The position numbers and the translations under genes were made by a program. This document shows, one piece after another, positions 1 to 6,160 of a DNA stretch of 6,622 bases. Location of the stretch: NCBI GenBank assembly GCA_029239935.1, contig JARBTY010000175.1, positions 1-6,622 of the forward strand, in the 5' to 3' direction. Every line of letters starts with the position of its first letter. The stretch's first letter is position 1. Origin of the DNA: Clostridia bacterium (GTDB lineage Bacteria > Bacillota_A > Clostridia > Lachnospirales > Cellulosilyticaceae). Below the pieces are notes generated by a model, which ran no database searches, had not been told where the DNA came from, and saw only the letters and a program-made list of their open reading frames with translations.

Positions 1-178
1 GCATCTGAGAACTGCTTCCGCAGGATTTTTAGAAAAGTCTTAGCGAAAGGGCTTCATCTGTTCTTAGCTCCACTGTTTGAGCAGGTAAGCGTACTTCTTA
101 CCTGTGAGTTTGGAGCATTAGATGAAGCTCTGAGCTTAGAGTTTTCAAAAAGACGAGGACTAAAGGAATCAGATGCCC
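1..178. ncRNA. Long folded-back structured element, candidate structured RNA or palindromic repeat, cut by the window edge
   Basis: No plausible reading frame exists here, but the segment folds as one long imperfect hairpin. Arms seen directly: 1-8 with 169-176 (GCATCTGA/TCAGATGC); 26-30 with 147-151; 32-36 with 142-146; 38-40 with 138-140; 42-44 with 134-136; 49-59 with 120-130 (11 pairs, one G-T); 67-72 with 111-116; and an apical stem 82-89 with 97-104 (CAGGTAAG/CTTACCTG). A side hairpin 12-15/20-23 sits near the base. Bases 177-178 (CC) suggest the closing stem continues past base 1. GC is about 44% by hand count, higher than the AT-rich gap at 2750-2968. Strand is unresolved: G-T pairs at 50/129 and 81/105 favour plus-sense RNA, whereas the GGAA tetraloop of the side hairpin and an upstream promoter-like pair favour minus. 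It could be a trans-acting RNA, an mRNA leader for the next gene, or a dispersed palindromic repeat. I do not recognise a named family with confidence. Confidence 0.45.
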
Positions 179-225
179 TTTCTCTTTACGGCACGCTGCT
201 ATGGATCCAAGCTATATAATAATAA

Positions 226-253
226 TTTATATAAGGGCTACCGATGCTGTAAA
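226..253 (-). promoter_or_regulatory. Promoter-like pair just downstream of ecfT
   Basis: On the minus strand TTTACA (248-253) is separated by 16 bp from TATAAA (226-231), a fair sigma-A-type match beginning about 5 bp after the ecfT stop codon. A transcript would start near 219 and run through the folded element at 1-178 into whatever follows. The surrounding AT-richness makes a chance match possible. Confidence 0.35.
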
Positions 254-258
254 AGCTC

Positions 259-1050
259 CTAGAATAGTATGCAGCCAATCATAAACAATACCCCAATTAT
301 AAAGGCATAGATATCTGGTCTTCTATACTGTAAACTATTCATCCTTGTACGGCCGACACCACCTCTATAGCATCTAGCTTCCATTGCCATTGCCAGCTCT
401 TCTGCCCGTCTAAATGCGGATATAAAAAGCGGCACCATAATAGGAATCATGGCTTTTGCTCTTTTAACAATATTGCCTGTTTCAAAATCAGCACCTCTTG
501 CCATTTGAGCTTTCATAATCTTATCCGTCTCTTCCAGTAAAATAGGAATGAATCTTAGGGATATACTCATCATCATGGCAATCTCATGGGCTGGGACTCC
601 AAACCTTCTAAATGGGTTTAATAAAGCCTCTATGCCATCTGTAAGCTCTATAGGTGAAGTGGTCAAGGTCAATAGCGATGAGCCCACAATGAGTAGTATA
701 AGCCTTGCTCCCATCATAACGGCTGTTAGTATCCCCTGCTGCGTAATCGTAAGGAAGCCAAAGCTAAAGATGACATTGCCGCCCTGCGTAAAAAAGACAT
801 TGAGTACTACTGTAAATAAAAGGATAAACATAATACCTTTTAATCCTTTTAACATAAAGCTAAGAGGCACCTTGCTTATTTTTATCGCACTATAAAGTGC
901 TGCTGCCACAAAAACATATCCCACAAGGTAATTTATAAAAAACAAACTTATAATATAAATAAAAGTTACAATTATCTTAGTCCTGGGATCCAATTTATGA
1001 ACAGCTGAGGACACCGGATAATATTGACCTATCGTTATATCTCTAATCAC
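259..1050 (-). CDS. ecfT: Energy-coupling factor transporter transmembrane protein EcfT
   Basis: This is the membrane scaffold of a group II ECF transporter. It links the EcfA1/EcfA2 ATPases to exchangeable substrate-binding S components for vitamins or metal ions in the cytoplasmic membrane. The 263 residues match family size. Hydrophobic segments lie around 26-40, 42-57, 70-88, 106-128 and 247-263. The two family coupling motifs, short Ala-Arg-X signatures that engage the ATPases, are visible as ARG at 184-186 (in MARGAD) and ARC at 225-227 (in MEARCY). The start codon is GTG at 1050-1048. It overlaps the ecfA2 TGA by four bases (GTGA), with a GGGGAG-type ribosome binding site about 7 nt upstream, so translation is probably coupled to ecfA2. 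No S component is encoded nearby, as expected for a module shared among several S proteins. Family assignment is secure; the transported substrate cannot be read from this gene. Confidence 0.95.
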   Translation of the reverse strand: MIRDITIGQYYPVSSAVHKLDPRTKIIVTFIYIISLFFINYLVGYVFVAAALYSAIKISKVPLSFMLKGLKGIMFILLFTVVLNVFFTQGGNVIFSFGFLTITQQGILTAVMMGARLILLIVGSSLLTLTTSPIELTDGIEALLNPFRRFGVPAHEIAMMMSISLRFIPILLEETDKIMKAQMARGADFETGNIVKRAKAMIPIMVPLFISAFRRAEELAMAMEARCYRGGVGRTRMNSLQYRRPDIYAFIIGVLFMIGCILF

Positions 1051-1910
1051 TTTACAGCTCCCCTCTGCTTCAAATAATCTTTAATAATCTGCGCCGCTTC
1101 CTCCACAGTTAAGACATCTGTATCAATGTCCATCCCCCTGGCTTTAAGTTCTTCTAATATATAACGAATCTGAGGCATAGCAAGTCCTATTTTTTCCAGT
1201 TCTTTACCTGCCCTAAAGACCTCTCTCGTAAGGCCTTGATAAGCTATTTTGCCTTGGTAAAGCACAATAAGCTTTTTGGCATACTTTGCAACATCTTCCA
1301 TACTATGTGAAATAAGTACAATGGTAAGACCTAACTCCTCATGCATTTTTTTTAGCTGATCAAATAATTCATTGCGTCCTCTTGGATCAAGCCCAGCAGT
1401 TGGCTCATCTAAGATAAGTATTTCAGGTCTCATAGCAAGAACCCCAGCTATTGCTACCCTTCTTTTTTGTCCCCCTGAAAGTTCAAAAGGAGACTTACTA
1501 TAATATTCCTCTGATAGACCCACGGCATTTAGGGCATAATGGACTCTTTCTTTGACTTCCTGCTCACTAAGGCCCATGTTTTTAGGTCCAAATGCAACAT
1601 CCTCATGAACTGTCATTTCAAAAAGCTGATATTCGGGATATTGAAACACTAGGCCTACCTGCTGCCTTATCTTTCTTTTATCGGCTCCTTGCTGATGAAT
1701 ATCTTGTCCTTTTATGATTACTTCACCCATGGTTGGTTTTATAAGACCATTAAACATCTGAATGAGTGTACTCTTACCTGAACCTGTATGTCCTATAATT
1801 GCTGCAAAATCACCCTTTTCGATTTCGATGTTAATATCCTCTAGGGCAGCTTTTTCAAAAGGCGTATTGGGATTATAAATATGTGTTAGATGATTAATTT
1901 TTATTGCCAT
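1047..1910 (-). CDS. ecfA2: Energy-coupling factor transporter ATP-binding protein EcfA2
   Basis: This is the second of two ABC ATPases that heterodimerise under EcfT and drive S-component-dependent uptake by ATP hydrolysis. All nucleotide-binding motifs are intact in the 287 residues: Walker [10 protein letters not shown] at 40-48, Q-loop Gln90 (FQYPEYQ), signature LSGGQ at 144-148, Walker B LILDEP with Asp168 and catalytic Glu169, D-loop GLDP at 173-176, and switch His202 (ISHSM). The Walker B context DEPTAGLDP is the EcfA2 type, whereas its neighbour has DESTAMLDP. The ATG at 1910 lies inside the end of ecfA1 (10-nt overlap) behind a GAGGTG site about 11 nt upstream. The TGA stop overlaps the GTG of ecfT. 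The overlaps indicate one transcript and stoichiometric synthesis. Older annotation calls such genes cbiO; cobalt specificity is not implied. Confidence 0.95.
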   Translation of the reverse strand: MAIKINHLTHIYNPNTPFEKAALEDINIEIEKGDFAAIIGHTGSGKSTLIQMFNGLIKPTMGEVIIKGQDIHQQGADKRKIRQQVGLVFQYPEYQLFEMTVHEDVAFGPKNMGLSEQEVKERVHYALNAVGLSEEYYSKSPFELSGGQKRRVAIAGVLAMRPEILILDEPTAGLDPRGRNELFDQLKKMHEELGLTIVLISHSMEDVAKYAKKLIVLYQGKIAYQGLTREVFRAGKELEKIGLAMPQIRYILEELKARGMDIDTDVLTVEEAAQIIKDYLKQRGAVK

Positions 1911-2749
1911 ATCTCATTCGCCACCTCTTCTATAGTTAATGCATCACGCTGAAAATGAAAGCCCTCTTTATTCAGTAAATAAATGAGATAGGTTGTATCA
2001 GGTACATCTAAACCGACATTTTTTAAGATATCTACTTCCTGAAAAACTTCTTTAGGTGTGCCCTCTAGTATAACCTCACCTTTTTCCATAACAATGATTC
2101 TATCTGCCAAAATAGCTTCTTGCATATAATGGGTAATATGCACAATGGTAATACCATATTCAGTATTCAGCTTCTTCATCGTATGCATGACCTGTTTTCT
2201 GCCAATAGGGTCTAACATGGCTGTTGATTCATCAAATACAATGCATTGTGGTTTCATCGCTATAACTCCTGCAATAGCTATCCTTTGTTTTTGCCCGCCT
2301 GAAAGCTGGTTAGGAGACCTTCTTTTGTACTCACTCATACCTACGGTAGTCAGCGCCTCATCCACTCTTTGTCTAATTTCTTCAGGCTCTATCCCTATAT
2401 TTTCTGGTCCAAAAGCCACATCTTCCTCTACAATGGTCGCGACAATCTGATTGTCGGGATTTTGAAAGACCATTCCAACTTCTTTTCTTACATCCCAGAT
2501 ATTATCTGGCTGTGTGGCATCTATCCCGCTTACAAATACAGTCCCTGATTTTGGTGTTAAAATAGCATTGAGATGTTTTGCAAAAGTAGACTTACCTGAA
2601 CCGTTGTGTCCTAGTATAACAACAAATTCACCCTTTTTAATGGATATGCTTATATCATTTAGGGCTGGAACAGCTTCTTTTTTTTCTCCGTTTTCATCAT
2701 AATTGTAGTATTCAAATATGACATTACTTGTACTAATAATATTGTTCAT
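1901..2749 (-). CDS. ecfA1: Energy-coupling factor transporter ATP-binding protein EcfA1
   Basis: This is the first ATPase of the ECF module, partner of EcfA2 and bound to EcfT on the cytoplasmic face of the membrane. The 282 residues contain Walker [10 protein letters not shown] at 47-55, Q-loop Gln96 (FQNPDNQ), signature LSGGQ at 149-153, Walker B IVFDES with Asp173 and catalytic Glu174, D-loop MLDP at 178-181, and switch His207 (ITHYM). The DESTAMLDP form is characteristic of the A1 paralogue. Both ATP sites of the heterodimer therefore look catalytically competent. The ATG at 2749 is preceded by AAGGGGTG, a slightly degenerate ribosome binding site, at good spacing. It follows rplQ after a 251-bp gap that holds a terminator-like hairpin and two dyads. 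The ECF genes are therefore probably transcribed partly from their own promoter rather than only by read-through from the alpha operon; that is inference. Confidence 0.95.
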   Translation of the reverse strand: MNNIISTSNVIFEYYNYDENGEKKEAVPALNDISISIKKGEFVVILGHNGSGKSTFAKHLNAILTPKSGTVFVSGIDATQPDNIWDVRKEVGMVFQNPDNQIVATIVEEDVAFGPENIGIEPEEIRQRVDEALTTVGMSEYKRRSPNQLSGGQKQRIAIAGVIAMKPQCIVFDESTAMLDPIGRKQVMHTMKKLNTEYGITIVHITHYMQEAILADRIIVMEKGEVILEGTPKEVFQEVDILKNVGLDVPDTTYLIYLLNKEGFHFQRDALTIEEVANEIWQ

Positions 2750-2833
2750 AGGTCACACCCCTTTGTTATATGTATATATAAAAATTCTAATCCACCTATT
2801 TTGTGATTAAACCATTTATATTTACATATATAT

Positions 2834-2883
2834 ATTTCACACTTTACAGTTTAATTTATTTTGAAGGCTCTATAGTGTGAAAT
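2834..2883. repeat. Inverted repeat with 10-bp arms upstream of ecfA1
   Basis: The arms ATTTCACACT (2834-2843) and AGTGTGAAAT (2874-2883) are perfectly complementary across 30 bp. On the minus-strand transcript the stem can gain four further pairs past a 2-nt bulge (ATAG with CTGT, one wobble pair), leaving a loop of about 20 nt. It may be an RNA hairpin in the rplQ 3' end or ecfA1 leader, or a protein-binding dyad. It overlaps a weak promoter candidate. Confidence 0.5.
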
Positions 2884-2898
2884 CATTGAGAGAAACAA
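2869..2898 (-). promoter_or_regulatory. Weak candidate promoter for ecfA1-ecfA2-ecfT
   Basis: On the minus strand TTGTTT (2893-2898) lies 18 bp from TATAGA (2869-2874), giving a leader of about 112 nt before ecfA1. The match is modest in a very AT-rich gap with several TATA-like runs. It is the best pair I found, not a firm call. The two dyads at 2834-2883 and 2889-2940 overlap its -10 and -35 regions. Confidence 0.25.
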
Positions 2899-2940
2899 CT
2901 TTGGTTTGACGAATAACTCAAGTTTATATATTGTTTCTCT
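2889..2940. repeat. Second inverted repeat with 10-bp arms, five bp from the first
   Basis: The arms AGAGAAACAA (2889-2898) and TTGTTTCTCT (2931-2940) are perfectly complementary across 32 bp. A minor inner stem of four pairs (2906-2909 with 2918-2921) is possible. It has nearly the same size as the dyad at 2834-2883 but no shared sequence, which suggests two consecutive stem-loops in an untranslated RNA. Confidence 0.5.
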
Positions 2941-2968
2941 ATAAGTGATTAACTAAGTTATACAGAAA

Positions 2969-2995
2969 AGGGATTAAGAATAGTTCTTAATCCCT
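2969..2995 (-). terminator. Terminator-like hairpin after rplQ
   Basis: A perfect 12-bp stem (AGGGATTAAGAA at 2969-2980, its complement at 2984-2995) with a 3-nt loop begins 5 nt after the rplQ stop. In the minus sense it is followed by TTTCTGTAT, a short and interrupted U run. It is therefore a plausible but leaky intrinsic terminator for the alpha operon. In the plus sense no T tract follows. Confidence 0.65.
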
Positions 2996-3000
2996 GACCA

Positions 3001-3528
3001 CTATACTAATTCAATAATAACTTCTTCTGCGCCGTCACCTTTACGAGGTCCGATTTTGATGATTCTTGTGTAACCACCATTACGATCTGCGTATTTTGGT
3101 GCGATTTCGCTAAATAGTTTATCTGGTAAATCAACCTTTTTAGCTTGTCTTCTCTTTGCAGTATCAACTTCTGTTACAGGGTATAACACCTTTAACATTT
3201 GTCTTCTAGCATGTAAACGAGAAGAACTGTCCTTTTTGATTGTTTTTTCGATAGTTTCAAATACCGTTACATTTTTACCATCTACAACCTCTTTAACACG
3301 TTTACCATTAACGTCTTTTTTAGGTTGTTTTGTTGTAACTGTAACTTCTTCATAATTATCTTTTTCACGAACAGCCATTGCTACTAAGCCTTCTGCAATT
3401 TTGCGAATCTCTTTTGCCTTAGATACAGTTGTTCTGATCTTACCATGGTATAAGAGATTTGTAACTTGGTTACGTAATAATGCCATACGTCCTGCAGCAT
3501 CACGACCAAGTTTTCTTTGTCTAGCCAT
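3001..3528 (-). CDS. rplQ: 50S ribosomal protein L17 (bL17), long form with central insertion
   Basis: This is a structural protein of the large ribosomal subunit, sited near the exit tunnel. The N-terminal core is classic, with [16 protein letters not shown] at 5-20 and the [11 protein letters not shown] helix at 33-43. The conserved RLHARRQ follows only at 104-110, and the C-terminus ends [29 protein letters not shown] from about 151. Typical L17 is roughly 115-130 residues; this one is 175. The excess is a charged, Lys/Val-rich stretch at about 57-103 containing [18 protein letters not shown]. The insertion is in frame with no sign of a frameshift, and I recall similar long L17 forms in Lachnospiraceae-type clostridia. 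The ATG at 3528 has GGAGG 7 nt upstream. It is the last gene of the alpha operon, 25 nt after rpoA, and a terminator-like hairpin follows. Confidence 0.96.
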   Translation of the reverse strand: MARQRKLGRDAAGRMALLRNQVTNLLYHGKIRTTVSKAKEIRKIAEGLVAMAVREKDNYEEVTVTTKQPKKDVNGKRVKEVVDGKNVTVFETIEKTIKKDSSSRLHARRQMLKVLYPVTEVDTAKRRQAKKVDLPDKLFSEIAPKYADRNGGYTRIIKIGPRKGDGAEEVIIELV

Positions 3529-3553
3529 GTCCTAACCTCCTTCTGTTTTGCCA

Positions 3554-4513
3554 TTAATCTTCGCTAGGTCTAAGTGAAAAACCAAGCTCTTCAAGCTTTT
3601 GAAATACTTCTTCTAATGATTTACGTCCGAGGTTTCGAACCTTCATCATTTCTTCTTCAGTTTTATTGGTTAAGTCTTCAACTGTGTTAATGCCCGCACG
3701 TTTTAAACAGTTAAAAGATCTTACAGAAAGATCTAGTTCCTCTATAGTCATTTCTAAAGTTTTTTCTTTAGAATCATCTTCTTTTGTCACCATTATTTCT
3801 GTTGTACGTGCATTTTCTGATAAGTCAATAAATAGATTTAAATGTTCGCTTAAAACTTTAGCCGCTAAGCTTACTGATTCATCTGGTTTTAAGGTACCAT
3901 TTGTCCAAACCTCTAAGGTCAGCTTATCATAATCTGTTTGTTGACCTACACGTGTATCTTCAACTGTGAAGTTTACACGTTCTACGGGAGTGTAGTTTGC
4001 GTCAACTGGTATAACTCCTATTGGAAGTTCTGTCTTTTTAAGCTTATCAATGCCTTCATATCCACGGCCTCTTGTAACGGTCATTTCAATACATAGGTTT
4101 GAGTTTGCACCACCATTTAAAGTCGCAATATGAAGATCTGGATTGAGGATTTCTATTTCAGGACCACATTTGATATCTGCGCCTGTAATAGCTCCTTCTC
4201 CAGTTGCTTCAATATAAACTATTTTAGGTTCAACACTTATACTTGTATCACGGATTGCAAGGCCTTTTAAATTTAGCATGATTTCTATAACATCCTCTTT
4301 TACTTGAGGAATTGTACTAAATTCATGAAGTACCCCATCTATTTTGATACTGCTTATAGCAGAACCTGGAAGTGATGAAGACAGTATTCTACGCAGACTA
4401 TTGCCAAGCGTAATACCATATCCTCTTTCCAATGGTTCAACTATGAAGCACCCATATTTGCCATCAGCAGACAATTCTTTAATCTCAATTTGTGGCTTTT
4501 CAAATTCCAACAC
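3554..4513 (-). CDS. rpoA: DNA-directed RNA polymerase subunit alpha
   Basis: The alpha subunit dimerises to nucleate RNA polymerase assembly. Its C-terminal domain contacts UP elements and activators. Of the 319 residues, the N-terminal domain occupies about 1-230, with the conserved assembly motif [23 protein letters not shown] near 28-50. An acidic linker ([11 protein letters not shown]) joins the C-terminal domain at about 255-319. DNA-contact residues are all present: Arg265, Asn268, Cys269 and Lys271 in RSFNCLK, and Gly296, Lys298 and Ser299 in NLGRKS, which happen to match E. coli numbering. The start is GTG at 4513-4511, 9 nt from GGAGG. An adjoining TTG one codon later would also fit but is less well spaced, and no in-frame ATG sits nearby. 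It lies 51 nt after rpsD, the largest gap within this operon. Confidence 0.97.
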   Translation of the reverse strand: MLEFEKPQIEIKELSADGKYGCFIVEPLERGYGITLGNSLRRILSSSLPGSAISSIKIDGVLHEFSTIPQVKEDVIEIMLNLKGLAIRDTSISVEPKIVYIEATGEGAITGADIKCGPEIEILNPDLHIATLNGGANSNLCIEMTVTRGRGYEGIDKLKKTELPIGVIPVDANYTPVERVNFTVEDTRVGQQTDYDKLTLEVWTNGTLKPDESVSLAAKVLSEHLNLFIDLSENARTTEIMVTKEDDSKEKTLEMTIEELDLSVRSFNCLKRAGINTVEDLTNKTEEEMMKVRNLGRKSLEEVFQKLEELGFSLRPSED

Positions 4514-4521
4514 CGGATAAA

Positions 4522-4530
4522 CCCTCCTTT
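4522..4530 (-). promoter_or_regulatory. Ribosome binding site fixing the GTG start of rpoA
   Basis: AAAGGAGGG on the minus strand places GGAGG 9 nt before the GTG at 4513 and 12 nt before the following TTG. This favours GTG as the initiation codon for rpoA. Confidence 0.75.
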
Positions 4531-4564
4531 GGTTTTTAAATAAAATATTGAGGGTGACGAACTA

Positions 4565-5191
4565 TTACTTAGAGTAAAGCTCAACGATAAGTGTTTCTTC
4601 AACTTCTGTGTCAATTTGATCTCTAGCTGGTACCGCTTTAACTGTTCCTCTAAGGTTTTCAATGTCGCCTTCCAACCATTCTGGTACAATACGAGAACCT
4701 GTTACTTCTGCAGTAAGTTTGAAACGTTCAAAACTTTTTGCATCTTCTTTGATCTCAATAACATCACCAACACGTACTTGATAAGAAGGAATATTTACTC
4801 TCTTACCGTTAACAAGTATTAAGTTATGTCTTACAACTTGTCTAGCTTCTGTACGTGAACGACCAAGTCCAATACGGTAAGCTACATTATCTAAGCGAAG
4901 TTCAAGGAAACGTAGTAAGTTTTCACCAGTGATACCTTGTTTACGTTCAGCTTCTTCAAAGTATGTTCTGAATTTACCTTCAAGAACACCATAAATTCTT
5001 TTTGCTTTTTGTTTTTCACGTAATTGTAAACCATATCCAGACATTTTCTTTTTAGCTTGACCGTGCTGACCTGGAGCATATGGTCTTTTTTCTACTGCAC
5101 ATGCAGCTGAAAAACATCTTTCGCCTTTAAGAAACAATTTTTTACCTTCACGACGGCATTGTTTACATTTAGAACCAATATATCTAGCCAT
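4565..5191 (-). CDS. rpsD: 30S ribosomal protein S4 (uS4), zinc-finger form
   Basis: This is a primary 16S rRNA-binding protein that initiates assembly of the small-subunit body, and in several bacteria it is the translational autoregulator of its operon. The 208 residues show Cys9, Cys12, Cys26 and Cys31, the same spacing as the zinc-binding S4 of Thermus, so this is the C+ type; many bacteria, including B. subtilis, have a cysteine-poor S4. The core motif LRLDNVAYR lies at 98-106, and the S4 RNA-binding domain covers about 97-160 with [21 protein letters not shown]. The ATG at 5191 is behind a full AGGAGGTG about 12 nt away, 19 nt from the rpsK stop. Placement inside the alpha operon makes feedback by S4 on the leader upstream of rpsM a reasonable idea, but this is not shown by sequence alone. 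Confidence 0.97.
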   Translation of the reverse strand: MARYIGSKCKQCRREGKKLFLKGERCFSAACAVEKRPYAPGQHGQAKKKMSGYGLQLREKQKAKRIYGVLEGKFRTYFEEAERKQGITGENLLRFLELRLDNVAYRIGLGRSRTEARQVVRHNLILVNGKRVNIPSYQVRVGDVIEIKEDAKSFERFKLTAEVTGSRIVPEWLEGDIENLRGTVKAVPARDQIDTEVEETLIVELYSK

Positions 5192-5210
5192 TTTTTATTT
5201 ACACCTCCTA

Positions 5211-5618
5211 TTACACTCTTCTACGTTTTGGTGGACGGCATCCATTATGTGGTACAGGAGTTACATCTTTAATTAATGTTACTTCTAAACCTGCTGCTTG
5301 AAGTGCTCTTATCGCTGCTTCTCTGCCGGAGCCTGGGCCCTTAACCATAACTTCTACTGCTTTTAATCCGTGTTCCATTGCTGCTTTTGCTGCTGTTTCA
5401 GCTGCCATTTGTGCTGCGTAAGGAGTTGATTTTCTTGACCCTCTAAAACCAAGTCCACCTGCGCTAGCCCAAGAAAGAGCATTTCCATTTGTATCAGTTA
5501 ACGTAACCATTGTATTATTAAAAGTAGACTGAATATGTGCTACTCCTCGTTCTACATGTTTTCTGTCGCGACGTCTTTTGGTCGTTCCCTTTTTTGCCGC
5601 CTTTTTTGCTACTGCCAT
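5211..5618 (-). CDS. rpsK: 30S ribosomal protein S11 (uS11)
   Basis: This is a platform protein of the small subunit near the decoding-site mRNA path, contacting S7 and S18 regions. The 135 residues begin with a basic, Ala/Lys-rich tail ([20 protein letters not shown]). The conserved [17 protein letters not shown] segment follows around 26-42, then [17 protein letters not shown], the [15 protein letters not shown] loop, and the hallmark end [18 protein letters not shown]. Length is close to the usual 127-130 with a slightly longer N-tail. The ATG at 5618 has GGAGG 10 nt upstream. Spacing to rpsM (23 nt) and rpsD (19 nt) is typical of a single transcript. Confidence 0.97.
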   Translation of the reverse strand: MAVAKKAAKKGTTKRRRDRKHVERGVAHIQSTFNNTMVTLTDTNGNALSWASAGGLGFRGSRKSTPYAAQMAAETAAKAAMEHGLKAVEVMVKGPGSGREAAIRALQAAGLEVTLIKDVTPVPHNGCRPPKRRRV

Positions 5619-5641
5619 GAGACCTTAACCTCCTTTATTTA

Positions 5642-6010
5642 CTATTTCTTTTTATTTGCAACTGTTTTCTTAGGACCTTTACGCGTACGCGCATTTGTTT
5701 TGGTTTTTTGTCCTCTTACTGGAAGTCCACGTCTATGACGAATACCTCTGTAGCATCCTATTTCCATTAATCGTTTGATATTTAATGCGATTTCACGACG
5801 AAGATCACCTTCAACTACTTTAGTTTTGTCGATGATTTCACGTAATTTAGCCACTTGCTCGTCAGTTAAGTCTTTTATACGTGTATCAAAATCTATTCCA
5901 GCTTGATCAAGAATTTTGCGAGAACTTGGACGTCCAATACCATAAACATAAGTAAGTCCGATTTCTACACGTTTGTTTTTTGGTAAGTCTACACCTGCAA
6001 TACGTGCCAT
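5642..6010 (-). CDS. rpsM: 30S ribosomal protein S13 (uS13)
   Basis: This is a head protein of the small subunit that bridges to the 50S subunit and touches the P-site tRNA through its basic C-terminal tail. The 122 residues open with [20 protein letters not shown], carry the [12 protein letters not shown] helix-turn motif, and end with [19 protein letters not shown] and a lysine-rich tail. I place the start at ATG 6010. An upstream in-frame GTG at 6020-6022 would add four residues (MQTS), but it lies inside the ribosome binding site AGGAGGTG itself and cannot serve. It is the first gene after a 197-bp gap with a good promoter, so it probably heads the alpha operon transcript, in addition to any read-through from rpmJ. 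Confidence 0.97.
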   Translation of the reverse strand: MARIAGVDLPKNKRVEIGLTYVYGIGRPSSRKILDQAGIDFDTRIKDLTDEQVAKLREIIDKTKVVEGDLRREIALNIKRLMEIGCYRGIRHRRGLPVRGQKTKTNARTRKGPKKTVANKKK

Positions 6011-6019
6011 ACTTGTTTG

Positions 6020-6027
6020 CACCTCCT
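6020..6027 (-). promoter_or_regulatory. Ribosome binding site of rpsM that decides its start
   Basis: AGGAGGTG on the minus strand is an eight-base match to the 16S anti-Shine-Dalgarno. GGAGG ends 11 nt before the ATG at 6010. Its final GTG is in frame with rpsM, giving a false four-codon extension. Confidence 0.8.
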
Positions 6028-6049
6028 AAAGATTACATATATATTAATA

Positions 6050-6069
6050 CAGCATAAGTCGCTATGCCG
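6050..6069 (-). promoter_or_regulatory. Stem-loop in the presumed rpsM leader
   Basis: In the minus sense CGGCATA pairs with TATGCTG (seven pairs including one G-T) around a 6-nt loop. It lies between the predicted transcription start (near 6096) and the rpsM ribosome binding site. The stem is locally GC-richer than the surrounding AT-rich leader. It is a candidate for ribosomal-protein autoregulation, with S4 the obvious candidate ligand, but that is inference. Confidence 0.4.
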
Positions 6070-6102
6070 CAGCCGCTTTAAATGATAACTTCACAAAATA
6101 TT

Positions 6103-6131
6103 ATTATATACTATCTATACATGTAAATCAA
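6103..6131 (-). promoter_or_regulatory. Promoter for rpsM-rpsK-rpsD-rpoA-rplQ
   Basis: On the minus strand TTGATT (6126-6131) stands exactly 17 bp from a perfect TATAAT (6103-6108). Transcription would begin near 6096, leaving a leader of about 86 nt before rpsM. This is the best promoter match in the window. It makes the alpha operon independently expressible from the infA-rpmJ segment. The -35 element and spacer lie inside the dyad at 6112-6151. Confidence 0.7.
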
Positions 6132-6151
6132 CATTTACATGTAAATAGATA
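6112..6151. repeat. Long AT-rich dyad overlapping the rpsM promoter
   Basis: TACATGTAAAT (6118-6128) and its exact reverse complement ATTTACATGTA (6133-6143) are separated by 4 bp. After a 2-nt bulge (6144-6145) the pairing resumes for six pairs (6112-6117 with 6146-6151). The right half contains a perfect 14-bp palindrome, ATTTACATGTAAAT (6133-6146), and TACATGTAAAT occurs twice in direct orientation 18 bp apart. No T tract follows on either strand, so it is not an ordinary terminator. Its position over the -35 and spacer suggests an operator or an RNA hairpin at the end of the rpmJ transcript. Confidence 0.6.
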
Positions 6152-6160
6152 TATATACCT

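Noticed and set aside
1..178. Known RNAs considered for the folded element: 6S RNA, SRP RNA, RNase P RNA, T-box leader
   Set aside because: Length and rod shape resemble 6S RNA, but I see no convincing central bubble or recognisable family sequence. The GGAAGCAG-like string is not in the SRP helix context, and neither the RNase P core motifs nor the T-box GGTGG motif are present.
1..178. CRISPR array or tRNA
   Set aside because: There are no regularly spaced direct repeats and no cloverleaf with a T-loop GTTCGA-type motif. The same holds for the rest of the window.
548..895. Plus-strand open frame of 115 codons
   Set aside because: It is antisense to ecfT, which has clear family motifs. The plus frame shows no domain, and low-complexity content as expected from a complemented membrane protein gene.
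2145..2450. Plus-strand open frame of 101 codons opposite ecfA1
   Set aside because: It is the complement of conserved ABC ATPase coding sequence, with no ribosome binding site or recognisable product.
4441..4689. Minus-strand open frame spanning the rpsD-rpoA junction
   Set aside because: It is a shifted reading of the ends of rpsD and rpoA, both of which are intact in other frames. The predicted peptide has no family features.
6011..6022. Four-codon N-terminal extension of S13 from GTG 6022
   Set aside because: That GTG is part of the AGGAGGTG ribosome binding site. The family starts at MARIAG, encoded by the ATG at 6010.
6112..6151. Intrinsic terminator after rpmJ
   Set aside because: The stem is almost pure A/T and no U run follows on either strand. 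The promoter overlap gives a better explanation.
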